From Tropicibacter oceani (GTDB lineage Bacteria > Pseudomonadota > Alphaproteobacteria > Rhodobacterales > Rhodobacteraceae), in assembly GCF_029958925.1 (NCBI RefSeq), contig NZ_CP124616.1, forward strand, positions 992,001 to 1,056,000: a DNA stretch of 64,000 nt, read 5' to 3'. Positions 25,954-34,992 of this stretch are shown here, piece by piece. Position numbers and translations under genes: made by a program. Under the pieces are notes generated by a model, which ran no database searches, was not told the origin of the DNA, and saw nothing but the letters and a program-made list of their open reading frames with translations. Position 1 is the stretch's first letter. Each line of letters begins with the position of its first letter.

Positions 25954-26907
25954 ATGAAGGCAATCGTTCACACGCATTACGGCGGGCCAGAGCAATTGCG
26001 GCTGGAGGACAGCCCGATGCCCGAGCCGGGCAAGGGGCAGATCCGGGTCAGGGTTTCGGCCTGTGCGGTCAACCTGTCGGATTGGGAATACCTTGTGGGA
26101 TCGCCCTACTATGCCCGGATGGTGGGTGGGTTGTGGCGGCCAAAGCAGCCGGTTCTGGGGTCCGATATCGTCGGTCTGGTGGACAGGCTGGGCGCCGGTG
26201 TGACCGGGTTCGCGCCAGGCGACAGGATCATGGGCGATTTCGTGATGACGCGCGGCGGCTTTGCCGAATACGCCTGTGTTCCGGCGGCGCATGCGGTTGC
26301 GGTGCCTGACCTGTTGCCGGACGATATCGCCGCCTGTCTGCCGCAGGCCGGGGGCATTGCGGTGGCCGGGACCGAAGGGTTAGCACCGGGCATGCGCCTG
26401 CTGATCAATGGCGCGGGCGGCGGGTCAGGGACCATGGCGCTGCAACTGGCCAAGGCGGCGGGGGCGCATGTCACGGCAGTCGACAATAGTGGCAAGCTGG
26501 ATTGGCTGCGATCGCTGGGCGCGGATGAGGTCATCGACTATCGCCAGCGCGACTGGGCCGATGGCGGCGAGAAATGGGATCGCATTCTGGATATGGTCGC
26601 GACGCGCGGGCCGCACCGGATTGCGCGGGCGTTGCAGTCCGGCGGCGTTTACAAGGCGGTCGGGGGCAATGTCGGCGTCTTGCTGGCGCTGGTTTTTGGT
26701 GGCGTGGCTTATCGCCTGCGCGGCAAATCCATCGGGATGTTGATGGTGCCATCGGGGCGCGCGTTGACACAGCGCGTGGCACAGATGGTCGTCGAGGGGC
26801 GCATGGCCCCGCATCTGGAGGGCGTGTTGCCCCTGTCCGAGGTCCCGGGCGCATTGCGGCGCACCGGGATGGGCGAAGTAAAGGGAAAGCTGGTGATCCG
26901 GCCCTGA
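25954..26907 (+). CDS. Quinone oxidoreductase-like NAD(P)-dependent dehydrogenase
   Basis: Zinc-free medium-chain dehydrogenase/reductase of 317 residues. [32 protein letters not shown] at the N-terminus, nucleotide-binding loop [29 protein letters not shown], and no zinc cysteine cluster. It resembles quinone oxidoreductases and enoyl reductases, which use NADPH. The ATG at 25954 follows a G-rich stretch (AGGGGGGGCG). It is divergent from truB and convergent with metG, whose stop is 19 bases away. Substrate unknown. Confidence 0.8.
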   Translation: MKAIVHTHYGGPEQLRLEDSPMPEPGKGQIRVRVSACAVNLSDWEYLVGSPYYARMVGGLWRPKQPVLGSDIVGLVDRLGAGVTGFAPGDRIMGDFVMTRGGFAEYACVPAAHAVAVPDLLPDDIAACLPQAGGIAVAGTEGLAPGMRLLINGAGGGSGTMALQLAKAAGAHVTAVDNSGKLDWLRSLGADEVIDYRQRDWADGGEKWDRILDMVATRGPHRIARALQSGGVYKAVGGNVGVLLALVFGGVAYRLRGKSIGMLMVPSGRALTQRVAQMVVEGRMAPHLEGVLPLSEVPGALRRTGMGEVKGKLVIRP

Positions 26908-26926
26908 TCTACGCCTTGGTCAAAGG

Positions 26927-28639
26927 TCAGCTGCGCACCCCGGCAAAGCGTTCCTGCCACTCTTCCCGCTCGGTATCGGTGATCTTGCGGAAGGTGACTT
27001 CGGGCACGGTAAAGGCGTGGCCCTCGGGCATGACAGACAGCGCGGCGGCGATGTCGTCGGGCCAGTCGGTGACGTCCGATTGCATGGCCGCCTGCAGATC
27101 GGCCGAGGCATCGGGGATGAAGGGGGCCGAGATCACCGCGTAAAGCCGGATCAGGTTCAGGGCCAGACGGATTTGCGCGGCGGCCTGATCGGGATCGGTC
27201 TTGAAGGTGGTCCAGGGCGCGACCTCTTGCAGGTATTCGTTGCCCAGGGCCCAGGCCGCGCGCAGGGCGGCGGCGGATTTGCGGACCTCGATGGCCTCCA
27301 TATGGCCTTCGTATTCGCGGATTTTCGCGGTCAGATCGGCGATCAGCTGGTCTTCGCGCGGGCCATAGGTGCCGCCCGCCGGAACCGCTTCGGAGAATTT
27401 CGAGCGACAGAACTTGGTCACGCGCGAGGCAAAGTTGCCCAGCACATCGGCCAGATCCTTGTTCACCGAGGTCTGGAAGTTTTCCCAGGTGAATTCGCTG
27501 TCCGAGGATTCCGGCGCGTGGCTGAGAAGCCACCAGCGCCAGTAGTCGGCGGGCAGGATTTCAAGCGCCTGATCCATAAAGACCCCGCGCCCGCGCGAGG
27601 TGCTGAACTGGCCGCCGTCATAGTTCAGGTAGTTGAACGACTTGATGTAATCGACCAGCTTCCACGGCTCGCCCGAGCCAAGGATCGTGACCGGGAACGA
27701 CAGGGTATGGAAGGGCACGTTGTCCTTGCCCATGAACTGGGTATAGCGCACGTCGTCGGCGCCTTTGTCGGTGCGCCACCAGCGTTCCCAATCGGTGCCC
27801 TTGCCCGCCTCGACCCATTCGGCGCCACAGGCGATGTATTCGATGGGGGCGTCGAACCAGACGTAGAACACCTTGCCCTCCATGCCGGGCCAGGGGTCAT
27901 CACCCTTCATCACCGGCACACCCCAATCGAGATCGCGGGTGATGCCGCGATCCTGAAGGCCATCGCCGTCGTTCAGCCATTTCTTGGCGATCGAGGTGGT
28001 CAGGATTGGCCAGTCGGTTTTGCTGTCGATCCATTCCTCAAGCTGGTCCTTCATCTGCGACTGGCAGAGGTACAGGTGCTTGGTCTCGCGCATTTCCAGA
28101 TCGGTGCTGCCGGAAATGGTTGAATGCGGGTTGATCAGGTCGACCGGGTCCAGCTGCTTGGTGCAGTTGTCGCACTGGTCGCCGCGGGCGCTGTCGAACC
28201 CGCAGTTGGGGCAGGTGCCTTCGATGTAACGATCCGGCAGGAAACGGCCATCTTCCTTGGAGTACATCTGCTGTTCGGTGACTTCGCGGATCAGGCCGTT
28301 TTCGGCCAGTTTGCCGGCGAAATGCTGGGTCAGCTTGTGGTTTTGCGGGCTGGACGAGCGGCCAAAATGGTCAAAGCTCAGCCGGAACCCCTTGGCGATG
28401 TCAGCCTGCACTTGCCACATTTCGGCGCAGTAGTCGGCCACCGGTTTGCCGGCCTTGGCGGCGGCCAGTTCGGCGGGCGTGCCGTGTTCGTCGGTGGCGC
28501 AAAGGAACAGCACCTCGTTGCCGCGGGCGCGCAGGTAACGGGCATAAAGGTCGGCAGGCAACTGGCTGCCCACAAGATTGCCAAGGTGCTTGATCCCGTT
28601 GATGTACGGAATGGCGGAAGTGATCAGGTGCCGTGCCAT
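26927..28639 (-). CDS. metG: Methionyl-tRNA synthetase
   Basis: Class I synthetase that attaches methionine to tRNA(Met), 570 residues. The HIGH-type motif is in [15 protein letters not shown]; the zinc knuckle CPNC...CDNC is near residues 143-160. The KMSKS position reads [11 protein letters not shown], so the lysines are replaced; FSTS-type variants occur in this subclass. The anticodon-binding helical domain follows from about residue 400. It has no C-terminal tRNA-binding appendage. The ATG at 28639 gives the expected N-terminus. A 69-base gap separates it from the MFS gene upstream on the same strand. Confidence 0.93.
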   Translation of the reverse strand: MARHLITSAIPYINGIKHLGNLVGSQLPADLYARYLRARGNEVLFLCATDEHGTPAELAAAKAGKPVADYCAEMWQVQADIAKGFRLSFDHFGRSSSPQNHKLTQHFAGKLAENGLIREVTEQQMYSKEDGRFLPDRYIEGTCPNCGFDSARGDQCDNCTKQLDPVDLINPHSTISGSTDLEMRETKHLYLCQSQMKDQLEEWIDSKTDWPILTTSIAKKWLNDGDGLQDRGITRDLDWGVPVMKGDDPWPGMEGKVFYVWFDAPIEYIACGAEWVEAGKGTDWERWWRTDKGADDVRYTQFMGKDNVPFHTLSFPVTILGSGEPWKLVDYIKSFNYLNYDGGQFSTSRGRGVFMDQALEILPADYWRWWLLSHAPESSDSEFTWENFQTSVNKDLADVLGNFASRVTKFCRSKFSEAVPAGGTYGPREDQLIADLTAKIREYEGHMEAIEVRKSAAALRAAWALGNEYLQEVAPWTTFKTDPDQAAAQIRLALNLIRLYAVISAPFIPDASADLQAAMQSDVTDWPDDIAAALSVMPEGHAFTVPEVTFRKITDTEREEWQERFAGVRS

Positions 28640-28708
28640 GGTACGCCTCTTTGCCGGTTTGGACGGTGCTTAGCGCAAGGGCGCGGCAAGGGGAACAGGG
28701 TTTTGGCG

Positions 28709-29953
28709 CTACGGCTTGTCGGGTTTGTCTGGTTTGTTCTCGCGGAACCGCGACATCAGCCGCCCGACGGTAAACGAGGTGCGCGGCGAATAGATATAGG
28801 CGGTGCGTTCCTCGGCGGCGGGGCGGGCCCGCATCCGGATGATGCCAAAGACCACAAGCACCGCATGGCCGACGCCGATCATGGTGAACAGGGCGGGCGG
28901 GCCGTACCACTGGATCAGCTGGGCGGCGATCCAGGGGGCGGCGATTGCGCCGGTCGCGTACCAGAACATCAGCGCCGCCGACAGTTCGACCCGTTCATGG
29001 GTTTCGGCAAAGTCATGGGCATGCGCCGCCGAGACCGAGTAGATCGGAAAGGTCGTCAGGCCGAACAGCGCGGCATTGGCCATGATCCAGCCGGTCGACA
29101 GGTTGGTGGCGGTGGCGGTCAGGATGCAGCTGCCGATGGCCGCGACCGACAGCCAGATCAGCACGGTGCGCCGGTCGAATTTGTCCGCCAGCCATCCGAC
29201 CGGCAGTTGCGAGGCCGCGCCGCCAGCGACATAGGCCGCAAGGAACACCGCGATCTGCGATGTCGCCAGCCCGACCTCGGTGCCATAGATCGGGCCGACC
29301 ATGCGGAACGAGGCGCCCGACAGGGCCGACACCAGCACGCCGGCCACCGCCAGGGGCGAACGGTTCCACGCAAGGCCCGGGGTCAGGCGCGGAGCCTCGG
29401 GGGTTTCGGGCTGGTCCAGCCGGGTCAGCGTCAGCGGCAAAAGCGAGGCCGAACAGAAGATCGCCAGCAAGGTGTACGAGGCGTAATGCGCCGGTTCGAG
29501 CACCGAGATCAGCAGTTGCGCCACCAGCGATGCGCCGATGTCCGCCACACGGTAGGCGCCCATGGCGCGGCCGCGGGTTTCGTTGGTGACCTTGGATTGC
29601 AGCCAGGCCTCGATCACGGTGTAGCAGCCTGCCACGCACATGCCCTGGGCGATGCGCAGCGCGGCCCAGGCGGGCGGGCTGTCGGTCAGGACGTGGCCAA
29701 GGATGCCGATGGTGCCCAGCGCGGTAAAGGCGGCAAAGCCGCGTGAATGGCCCACCGATCCCATCAGGCGCGGCGCCCACCAGCAGCCGATGAAAAAGCC
29801 CAGGAAATGCGCAGAACCCAGCAGGCCGATCTGGGTGGTCGAAAAGTTCAGGGCAAAGCCGGACAGCGCGTCCAGCGGCCCAAGCCCCCCCGAGGAAAGC
29901 TGCAACAGGATGACTGACAGGAACAGCGTGGCAAAGGAAATGATCAGGCGCAT
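28709..29953 (-). CDS. MFS transporter
   Basis: Major facilitator superfamily membrane protein of 414 residues with twelve predicted helices. N-terminal MRLIISFATLFLSVILLQLSSGGLG, then FFIGCWWAPRLMGSVGHSRGF (the MFS loop 2/3 motif region), and WLADKFDRRTVLIW in the second half. It resembles the YcaD group, whose substrates are mostly unknown. The ATG at 29953 is preferred since the longer frame adds a non-hydrophobic N-terminus. The C-terminal tail ends KPDKPDKP. It lies downstream of imuA, where imuB would normally be. Confidence 0.8.
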   Translation of the reverse strand: MRLIISFATLFLSVILLQLSSGGLGPLDALSGFALNFSTTQIGLLGSAHFLGFFIGCWWAPRLMGSVGHSRGFAAFTALGTIGILGHVLTDSPPAWAALRIAQGMCVAGCYTVIEAWLQSKVTNETRGRAMGAYRVADIGASLVAQLLISVLEPAHYASYTLLAIFCSASLLPLTLTRLDQPETPEAPRLTPGLAWNRSPLAVAGVLVSALSGASFRMVGPIYGTEVGLATSQIAVFLAAYVAGGAASQLPVGWLADKFDRRTVLIWLSVAAIGSCILTATATNLSTGWIMANAALFGLTTFPIYSVSAAHAHDFAETHERVELSAALMFWYATGAIAAPWIAAQLIQWYGPPALFTMIGVGHAVLVVFGIIRMRARPAAEERTAYIYSPRTSFTVGRLMSRFRENKPDKPDKP

Positions 29954-30071
29954 GGGGCGATACAAGCAGCGGGGCGGGGGGATGTCACTACTCGAAGCGA
30001 CGCGGGGTGTCGTTTTGGGGGTCACCTTGCGTTAAGCCCGGGTCGGCAGGCTGGCGACGGTCCAGGCGGGG

Positions 30072-30716
30072 TCAGCCGCCAGGGCCAACGGCCTGCATGG
30101 CGGGGCTGGGTCCCGTTTGCCCCTTGGCCACGGGGCCCAGCCTGCCGTTTTCCAGCATCCAGACCTTGGGCGGCAGCATCCGTGCGCGCATCCGTTCCAG
30201 CCGCCAGACATCGCGCCCGGGCTGGTGTGCGGGTTCCAGGCTCCAGCGGGTTTCGATGCCTGCGGCGCCGCCGCGTCCGGGTGTCAGGATCAGCCCCAGC
30301 GGCTGGCGCATGCCCAGCCCCGCGCCGGTTTCGGCGGCCAGGTGCAGGCGGCGCACCGGGGTCATGGGGGGCGGTTCGGGCAGTTCGGCGATGACGGTGG
30401 AAACGCAGCCGGCGCGCAGCACCTCTTCCATGCACCACAGCAGGTCGGTGGCGTTGCGCGGGGTCAGAAAGGTCACGCGCCCCGGGGCGATCAGCGGCAC
30501 CATGCCGTCAGGGTTCAGCCCCGCGCCGCCGCGTGGGGGCGCGATCCAGAACACTTCGTTCCCGGCCTGGGCCGCGATCTGCAGGGCCAGCGTGCGGCGC
30601 GCGCGCCCGCAGATCTCGTGCACCCGGGCATAGGGCAGCTGGACCTCGTCCCACAGGCTTAGCGCGGGGGGCGGTCGGTGCGGGCGACGGCGCAGAAGGG
30701 GATCGGCAAGACTCAT
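30072..30716 (-). CDS. imuA: ImuA-like SOS mutagenesis protein
   Basis: 214-residue RecA-fold-like protein of the ImuA family, an accessory factor of the ImuA-ImuB-DnaE2 lesion-bypass mutasome. Recognised by VHEICGRARRTLALQIAAQAGNEVFWIAPP, LNPDGMVPL, the ATDLLWCMEEVLRAG motif and RRLHLAAETG followed by LGLILTPG. It lacks a proper Walker A site, as ImuA does. The ATG at 30716 lies 16 bases after a perfect LexA box. imuB, which normally follows, is absent: the next gene leftward is an MFS transporter. dnaE2 is about 25 kb away. Annotation is by pattern and not by alignment. Confidence 0.75.
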   Translation of the reverse strand: MSLADPLLRRRPHRPPPALSLWDEVQLPYARVHEICGRARRTLALQIAAQAGNEVFWIAPPRGGAGLNPDGMVPLIAPGRVTFLTPRNATDLLWCMEEVLRAGCVSTVIAELPEPPPMTPVRRLHLAAETGAGLGMRQPLGLILTPGRGGAAGIETRWSLEPAHQPGRDVWRLERMRARMLPPKVWMLENGRLGPVAKGQTGPSPAMQAVGPGG

Positions 30717-30732
30717 GTCGGCAAGGATACAT

Positions 30733-30747
30733 GTTCTTATTTTGTTC
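30733..30747 (-). promoter_or_regulatory. LexA (SOS) box of imuA
   Basis: GTTC-TTATTTT-GTTC on the plus strand, the same GTTC-N7-GTTC form and similar spacer as the dnaE2 box. It lies 16 bases from the imuA start and 85 bases upstream of the divergent aldo/keto reductase ATG, so LexA most likely controls imuA; an effect on the reductase is possible. Confidence 0.82.
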
Positions 30748-30831
30748 TCAAGCGTTTTGGCGTCGGGCTTGGCATTCGGGCACAGGGAGCTATGGTCACG
30801 CGCAAAGCCGACAACACATTGGAGAAACACG

Positions 30832-31872
30832 ATGAGGATGAACCTGCTGGGCCGGTCGGGCCTGAAGGTGTCAGAGCTGTGCCTGGGCACCATGACCTTT
30901 GGCCGCCACACCGCCGAGGCTGATGCTCACGCCCAGATGGACAGGGCGCTGGACGGTGGGATCAATTTCATCGACACCGCCGAGATGTACCCGGTCAACC
31001 CGGTTCAAAAGGAAACCGTGGGCGGCAGCGAAGCGGTTCTGGGCAGCTGGTTCGAAAAGACCGGGCGACGCGGCGACTGGGTGCTGGCCACCAAGATCAC
31101 CGGCAAGGGCAACCAGCAGGTGCGGGGCGGTGCGCCGATCACCGCCGATATCCTTCCGCAGACCATCGAGGCCTCGCTCAAGCGGCTGAGGACCGATTAC
31201 ATCGACCTGTACCAGCTGCATTGGCCCAACCGCGGCAGCTATATGTTCCGCAAGAACTGGAGCTACGATCCTTCGGATCAGAACCGCGAGGATACCTTGC
31301 AACACATGGCTGACGTGCTGGGCGCGCTGGACCGCGAGGTCGAGCGTGGCACAATCCGGCATTTTGGCCTGTCGAACGAAAGCGCCTGGGGCACCGCCAT
31401 GTGGCTGCAGATGGCCGAGCGGGTCGGCGGCCCCCGCGTCATGACGATCCAGAACGAATATTCGCTGATGTGCCGTCTTGCCGACACCGATCTGGCCGAG
31501 CTGATGGTGAACGAGGATGTCGGTCTGCTGCCGTTCTCGCCCTTGGCGCAGGGGCTTTTGACCGGCAAGTACCAGCAGGGCATTCCCGAGGGGTCGCGCC
31601 GCGTCGACAACCCCGATCTGGGTGGGCGGATGACGGACCGGGTGTTGCCCGCGGTGCAGGCCTATCTGGATGTTGCGCGCGATTTCGGGCTGGACCCGAC
31701 ACAGATGGCGCTGGCCTGGTCGGCGCGGCGGCCCTTTGTCGCCTCGTCAATCTTTGGGGCGACACATCTGGATCAGCTGGAGCATGCGCTTGGCGCGGCT
31801 GACCTGACCCTGAGCAAGGAACTGTTGGAGGCCATCGACACGGCGCACAAGGCGCATCCGATGCCCTATTGA
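30832..31872 (+). CDS. Aldo/keto reductase (Tas-like)
   Basis: NADP(H)-dependent oxidoreductase of 346 residues with the (beta/alpha)8 fold. Asp and Tyr of the catalytic tetrad are in NFIDTAEMYPVNP, Lys in VLATKITGKG and His in LYQLHWPNRGSYMF; VMTIQNEYSLM and the coenzyme site SIFGATHLDQL follow. The insert with MFRKNWSYDP is typical of the Tas/YajO-type branch. The ATG at 30832 follows GGAG by 7 bases; a second ATG lies two codons on. Physiological substrate unknown. Divergent from imuA. Confidence 0.85.
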   Translation: MRMNLLGRSGLKVSELCLGTMTFGRHTAEADAHAQMDRALDGGINFIDTAEMYPVNPVQKETVGGSEAVLGSWFEKTGRRGDWVLATKITGKGNQQVRGGAPITADILPQTIEASLKRLRTDYIDLYQLHWPNRGSYMFRKNWSYDPSDQNREDTLQHMADVLGALDREVERGTIRHFGLSNESAWGTAMWLQMAERVGGPRVMTIQNEYSLMCRLADTDLAELMVNEDVGLLPFSPLAQGLLTGKYQQGIPEGSRRVDNPDLGGRMTDRVLPAVQAYLDVARDFGLDPTQMALAWSARRPFVASSIFGATHLDQLEHALGAADLTLSKELLEAIDTAHKAHPMPY

Positions 31873-31988
31873 GGCGGCAATGGCAGAAGCCCAATGGCAA
31901 CCTGTTCCAACGCATGGTGACGCCCGGCGATTTCTGCTTTACCCAAGGTCTCGCGCGATCCACCCTGGCAGTCGGATTGCACAATGAT

Positions 31989-32017
31989 CAGCCAGTCTTG
32001 GACCAAAAGGCTGGCTG
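31989..32017. other. Hairpin upstream of the interrupted gene
   Basis: CAGCCAGTCTT-GGACCAA-AAGGCTGGCTG, an 11-bp inverted repeat with one G-U pair in one orientation. There is no T-run. It may end the aldo/keto reductase message or be a protein site. The rest of the 180-base gap shows nothing else. Confidence 0.35.
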
Positions 32018-32052
32018 AAAGGCTTGGAAGGCATCGAGATAATTTCGTTCCC

Positions 32053-33075
32053 ATGAAGACGCCCATGAAAAACATCCTTCTTTATGAGGACGAGCACCTG
32101 CAGTGCATCCACCAGCCCGGCACAAGGGACGAAGGGGTAATCGTGACCTTCAGCGAAATGATGATGCGGCCCTATCCAAATCATGACATCTGGGCAGGAG
32201 AACCCATTGCCAAGCTGGGCTATGCAGGGATCGGATTCGTCGCCAAAAGGCAGAACTGATTTCCGGAACAATCGGTTTCGAACACGCTGAAGGCCGTGCG
32301 AAAGATCATAAACCCATACCCCAAAAGGATTGGCTATGGGTTCAGCATGGGCGCCTGGGCAATCCTGTACTACGCAAAACGTCTTGGCCTGGATGCCGCC
32401 GTCGCCTTTTCCCCGCAGTATTCGATAAACCCCGAGGAAATCGAAGATCACAGGTTTTCCCAGTACTTTGATCCGGCCCTGAATTCCGGGATGGCGATCC
32501 GGCGCGATAGCGGGGCTGCGATGAACGTCGTTGCCTGCGACCCCGCAGACAGGGGCGATTGGGAAAGCGCCACCAAAATCTGCGACCGCATTGACGCCAC
32601 CCTGGTGAAGCTGGTGAATGCCGGGCATGGCAGCGTGAAATGCGTTTCCAGAACTGCCATCTTTGGCAACATCGTTACCGCAGCCCTGTCCAACGACCCC
32701 GTGGCACTGGCTGACATCGTCAGGCAGACCCGACGCAACGCACCGGCCCGGGCGATCACGATTTCGCACGGCATTGCCGCCAGGAAACCGCGTACCGCAT
32801 TTGCGATCTATACCAAATACAAGGCTCTGTTTCCGGTCGCCCACAGGGCATCGTTTCTGTTCAAGTTGCGCAAATCCGCCCTTAGACGGCAGTGTTTTCG
32901 GGAAATGGCCGCGATCTATGACAGTCAGAAACACTCCCATGGATATCTGGCGGTTCTTGCGCTGTTTCTGAACGACATGGGGCGCAAGCCCGAGGCCCTG
33001 TCTTGCCTGGAGCGGGCCATCGCCTTGCACGATCAGCCCTCTTACCATTTCCTAAAAAAACAGATTTCCGGCTAG
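32053..33075 (+). pseudogene. Alpha/beta-hydrolase-like protein gene interrupted by an in-frame TGA
   Basis: From the ATG at 32053 a single reading frame of 341 codons runs to a TAG at 33073, broken only by TGA at 32257-32259 (codon 69). Sequence on both sides reads as one protein in the same frame: KLGYAGIGFVAKRQN, stop, FPEQSVSNTLKAVRKI. After the stop comes GYGFSMGAWAI, a nucleophile-elbow-like GFSMG, and VAFSPQYSINP; the last 60 residues look like a TPR-type repeat (EALSCLERAI). A TGG-to-TGA change is the simplest origin. Arginine is coded mostly by AGG or AGA, unlike neighbouring genes, which suggests foreign origin. An upstream ATG at 31984 is also in frame. Function unknown; the piece after the stop could still be translated from GTG or ATG codons. 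Confidence 0.7.
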
Positions 33076-33935
33076 CCCGGCAGCCCTTGCTCCAATGCGC
33101 GCAGGTGGTCGGGCAAGGCGCGCGAAGTGGTGCTGGCCTCTTTGACCAGGTGGTCGAAGTGGTTCGTAAAGGTGTTGATCCGCTCGGTATCGCGAAAGGC
33201 CAGGTAGTTCTGACCAAGGTAGAGAACTGCCAGCAGCGGGCCGAAAATGGTGATCGGCGCGGAATACAGGCGGCGGGCGTCGAAAAGGTAGATCCGCAGC
33301 CGGGGATACAGCGCCTCGGACAGGGCGATCAGGTGGCGCAGTTGTTCGCGCCGGGCGGCGGCGGGCAGCCCGTCGTAATAGCCGGTACCCTTTGCAAAGC
33401 TGTCGAGCTCATAGATCGGCATGGCGATTTCATAGTCAGAACGCGACGTGCGCATCCAGTTCAGCCGGTCGGTCGCGGCGTTGATCGCCTGTTCGGGGGT
33501 GCGCCCCAGGTGGGGGCCGTATTCCCATTCGAGCACGGCCTGGGTTTTCAGCATGTCGGGCAGGGTCGCGGGGACATAGCGGATCTTGTAGCCGTCGGCC
33601 TCTCGGTGCCAGTCAAAGATGGCGTCGTCGATCAGGGCGCGCGGGGCTTGCGACACGGTCATGGAACTGGCCAGAAGGTCGGCGGCGCGTTCGGGCCGGT
33701 CCGACAGGCCCAGCAGCCAATCGCTCGACACCCCCAGCGCCTGTGCGCAGGCCCCGACCAGATGGGCATTGGGCAGGCGCGCCCCATCGTCCTTGAGCAG
33801 CTGCGAAATGGTCGAGCGATCCACCTGGATCGCGCGGGCAAGGGCGGTCTGGTTGCTGCCTGCGCGGGCCATGGCCTGCGCCAGACGGGTGCGCAGCAGG
33901 GCGGCGCGTGTACGTTTGTCGATCAAATGCGGCAT
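33072..33935 (-). CDS. XRE-family transcriptional regulator
   Basis: 287-residue regulator. The N-terminal helix-turn-helix (LAQAMARAGSNQTALARAIQVDRSTISQLLK, residues about 17-50) is followed by a 200-residue domain of unknown function that probably senses a ligand. I prefer the ATG at 33935; a start seven codons earlier (33956) would place the palindrome at 33939 inside the gene. Neither has a clear ribosome site. It is divergent from the desaturase gene, so it probably controls itself and the desaturase. Its stop codon overlaps that of the interrupted gene. Confidence 0.75.
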   Translation of the reverse strand: MPHLIDKRTRAALLRTRLAQAMARAGSNQTALARAIQVDRSTISQLLKDDGARLPNAHLVGACAQALGVSSDWLLGLSDRPERAADLLASSMTVSQAPRALIDDAIFDWHREADGYKIRYVPATLPDMLKTQAVLEWEYGPHLGRTPEQAINAATDRLNWMRTSRSDYEIAMPIYELDSFAKGTGYYDGLPAAARREQLRHLIALSEALYPRLRIYLFDARRLYSAPITIFGPLLAVLYLGQNYLAFRDTERINTFTNHFDHLVKEASTTSRALPDHLRALEQGLPG

Positions 33936-33938
33936 GAG

Positions 33939-33952
33939 GTGATAAATATCAC
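33939..33952. promoter_or_regulatory. Palindromic operator candidate between XRE and desaturase genes
   Basis: GTGATA-AA-TATCAC, a perfect 6-2-6 inverted repeat 4 bases upstream of the chosen XRE start and 90 bases before the desaturase start. Size and symmetry suit a dimeric XRE repressor. Confidence 0.55.
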
Positions 33953-34041
33953 GCATTGGTGGATTTGTTAATCAAATACGGAATTCCCCGAAGGCTCACA
34001 TTCCCGTTACCTGAGCGAAAGAGGTCAGGGAATTCAGGCAA

Positions 34042-34971
34042 TTGGAAAAGAACCGGGCACGCGGGGCCAGTCTGGGGCAAAGGCTGCGCACATTCGAATG
34101 GCCGACGCTGGCGCTGTTGGCGCTGTGTTACCTGCTGTGGGGGATTGGCACCACTTGGGCGGCCGCGCTGTGGTTGCCGCTGGGCATGGTGTTCGTGTCG
34201 CTGTCGGCGGCGCTGCATTCGTCGCTGACGCATGAGATGCTGCATGGCCATCCGTTCCGGTCCCGGTTCTGGAACGGGGTACTGGTGTTTCCGGCCTTGT
34301 CGCTGGTGGTTCCCTATCTGCGGTTCAAGGACACGCATCTGGCGCATCACCGGGATTCCGTTCTGACCGACCCCTATGACGACCCCGAAAGCAATTATCT
34401 GGACCCGGCACTCTGGGCGCGGCTGCCGCGCTGGCGCAGGGCGCTGCATCGGGCAAACAATACGCTTGCCGGGCGGCTGGTCCTTGGGCCTATGCTGGGA
34501 ACCATCAGCTTTGTCGCCGCTGATCTTCGCGCGGTCCGGGCGGACGACAAGCGGGCTCTGCTGGGCTGGCTGCTGCATGTGCCTGCGGTCGCGGTGGTCG
34601 TGTTGTGGATGCTGGCGGTGGGCCAGATGCCGTTTTGGGCGCTGGGCGTGGCCACCTACGCGGCGCTGTCGATCCTCAAGATCCGCACCTTTCTGGAACA
34701 TCAGGCCCATGAGCAGGCGCGCGGCCGCACGGTGATCATCGAGGACAAGGGGCCGCTGGCGCTGATCTTTCTGAACAACAACCTGCACGTGGTCCATCAC
34801 ATGCATGCCGCCGTGCCGTGGTATCACCTGCCGCGCCTGTATTATGCCAACCGCCGCAGATACCAAAGCCGCAACGAAGGCTATGTATTCCGGTCCTACG
34901 CCCAGATCTTTCGACAGTATTTCTGGCGTGCCAAGGACCCGGTTCCGCATCCGCTCTGGCCAAAGCCGTAA
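34042..34971 (+). CDS. Membrane fatty acid desaturase
   Basis: Di-iron integral membrane desaturase of 309 residues, which introduces a double bond into a fatty acyl chain or related lipid. The histidine boxes are HEMLHGH, HLAHHRD and HVVHHMH, with hydrophobic segments between. The frame is closed by TGA at 34012 and no ATG precedes the first histidine box except far inside, so the start is taken as TTG at 34042, preceded by weak AGGG. The start is the least certain part. It is followed after 21 bases by a DMT transporter gene and is probably controlled by the divergent XRE gene. Confidence 0.82.
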   Translation: MEKNRARGASLGQRLRTFEWPTLALLALCYLLWGIGTTWAAALWLPLGMVFVSLSAALHSSLTHEMLHGHPFRSRFWNGVLVFPALSLVVPYLRFKDTHLAHHRDSVLTDPYDDPESNYLDPALWARLPRWRRALHRANNTLAGRLVLGPMLGTISFVAADLRAVRADDKRALLGWLLHVPAVAVVVLWMLAVGQMPFWALGVATYAALSILKIRTFLEHQAHEQARGRTVIIEDKGPLALIFLNNNLHVVHHMHAAVPWYHLPRLYYANRRRYQSRNEGYVFRSYAQIFRQYFWRAKDPVPHPLWPKP

Positions 34972-34992
34972 AGCGCGGGCATAGCGGGGCGC

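Noticed and set aside
26927-28639. Missing KMSKS lysines as a sign of an inactive MetRS
   Set aside because: FSTS-type variants are found in this subclass of synthetase and all other motifs are intact.
30733-30747. LexA box as a regulator of the aldo/keto reductase
   Set aside because: The box is 85 bases from that start but 16 from imuA, a typical SOS gene; control of imuA is more likely, though shared control is not excluded.
32257-32259. TGA as a selenocysteine codon
   Set aside because: No selenoprotein family resemblance and no obvious SECIS hairpin; a Trp-to-stop mutation is simpler.
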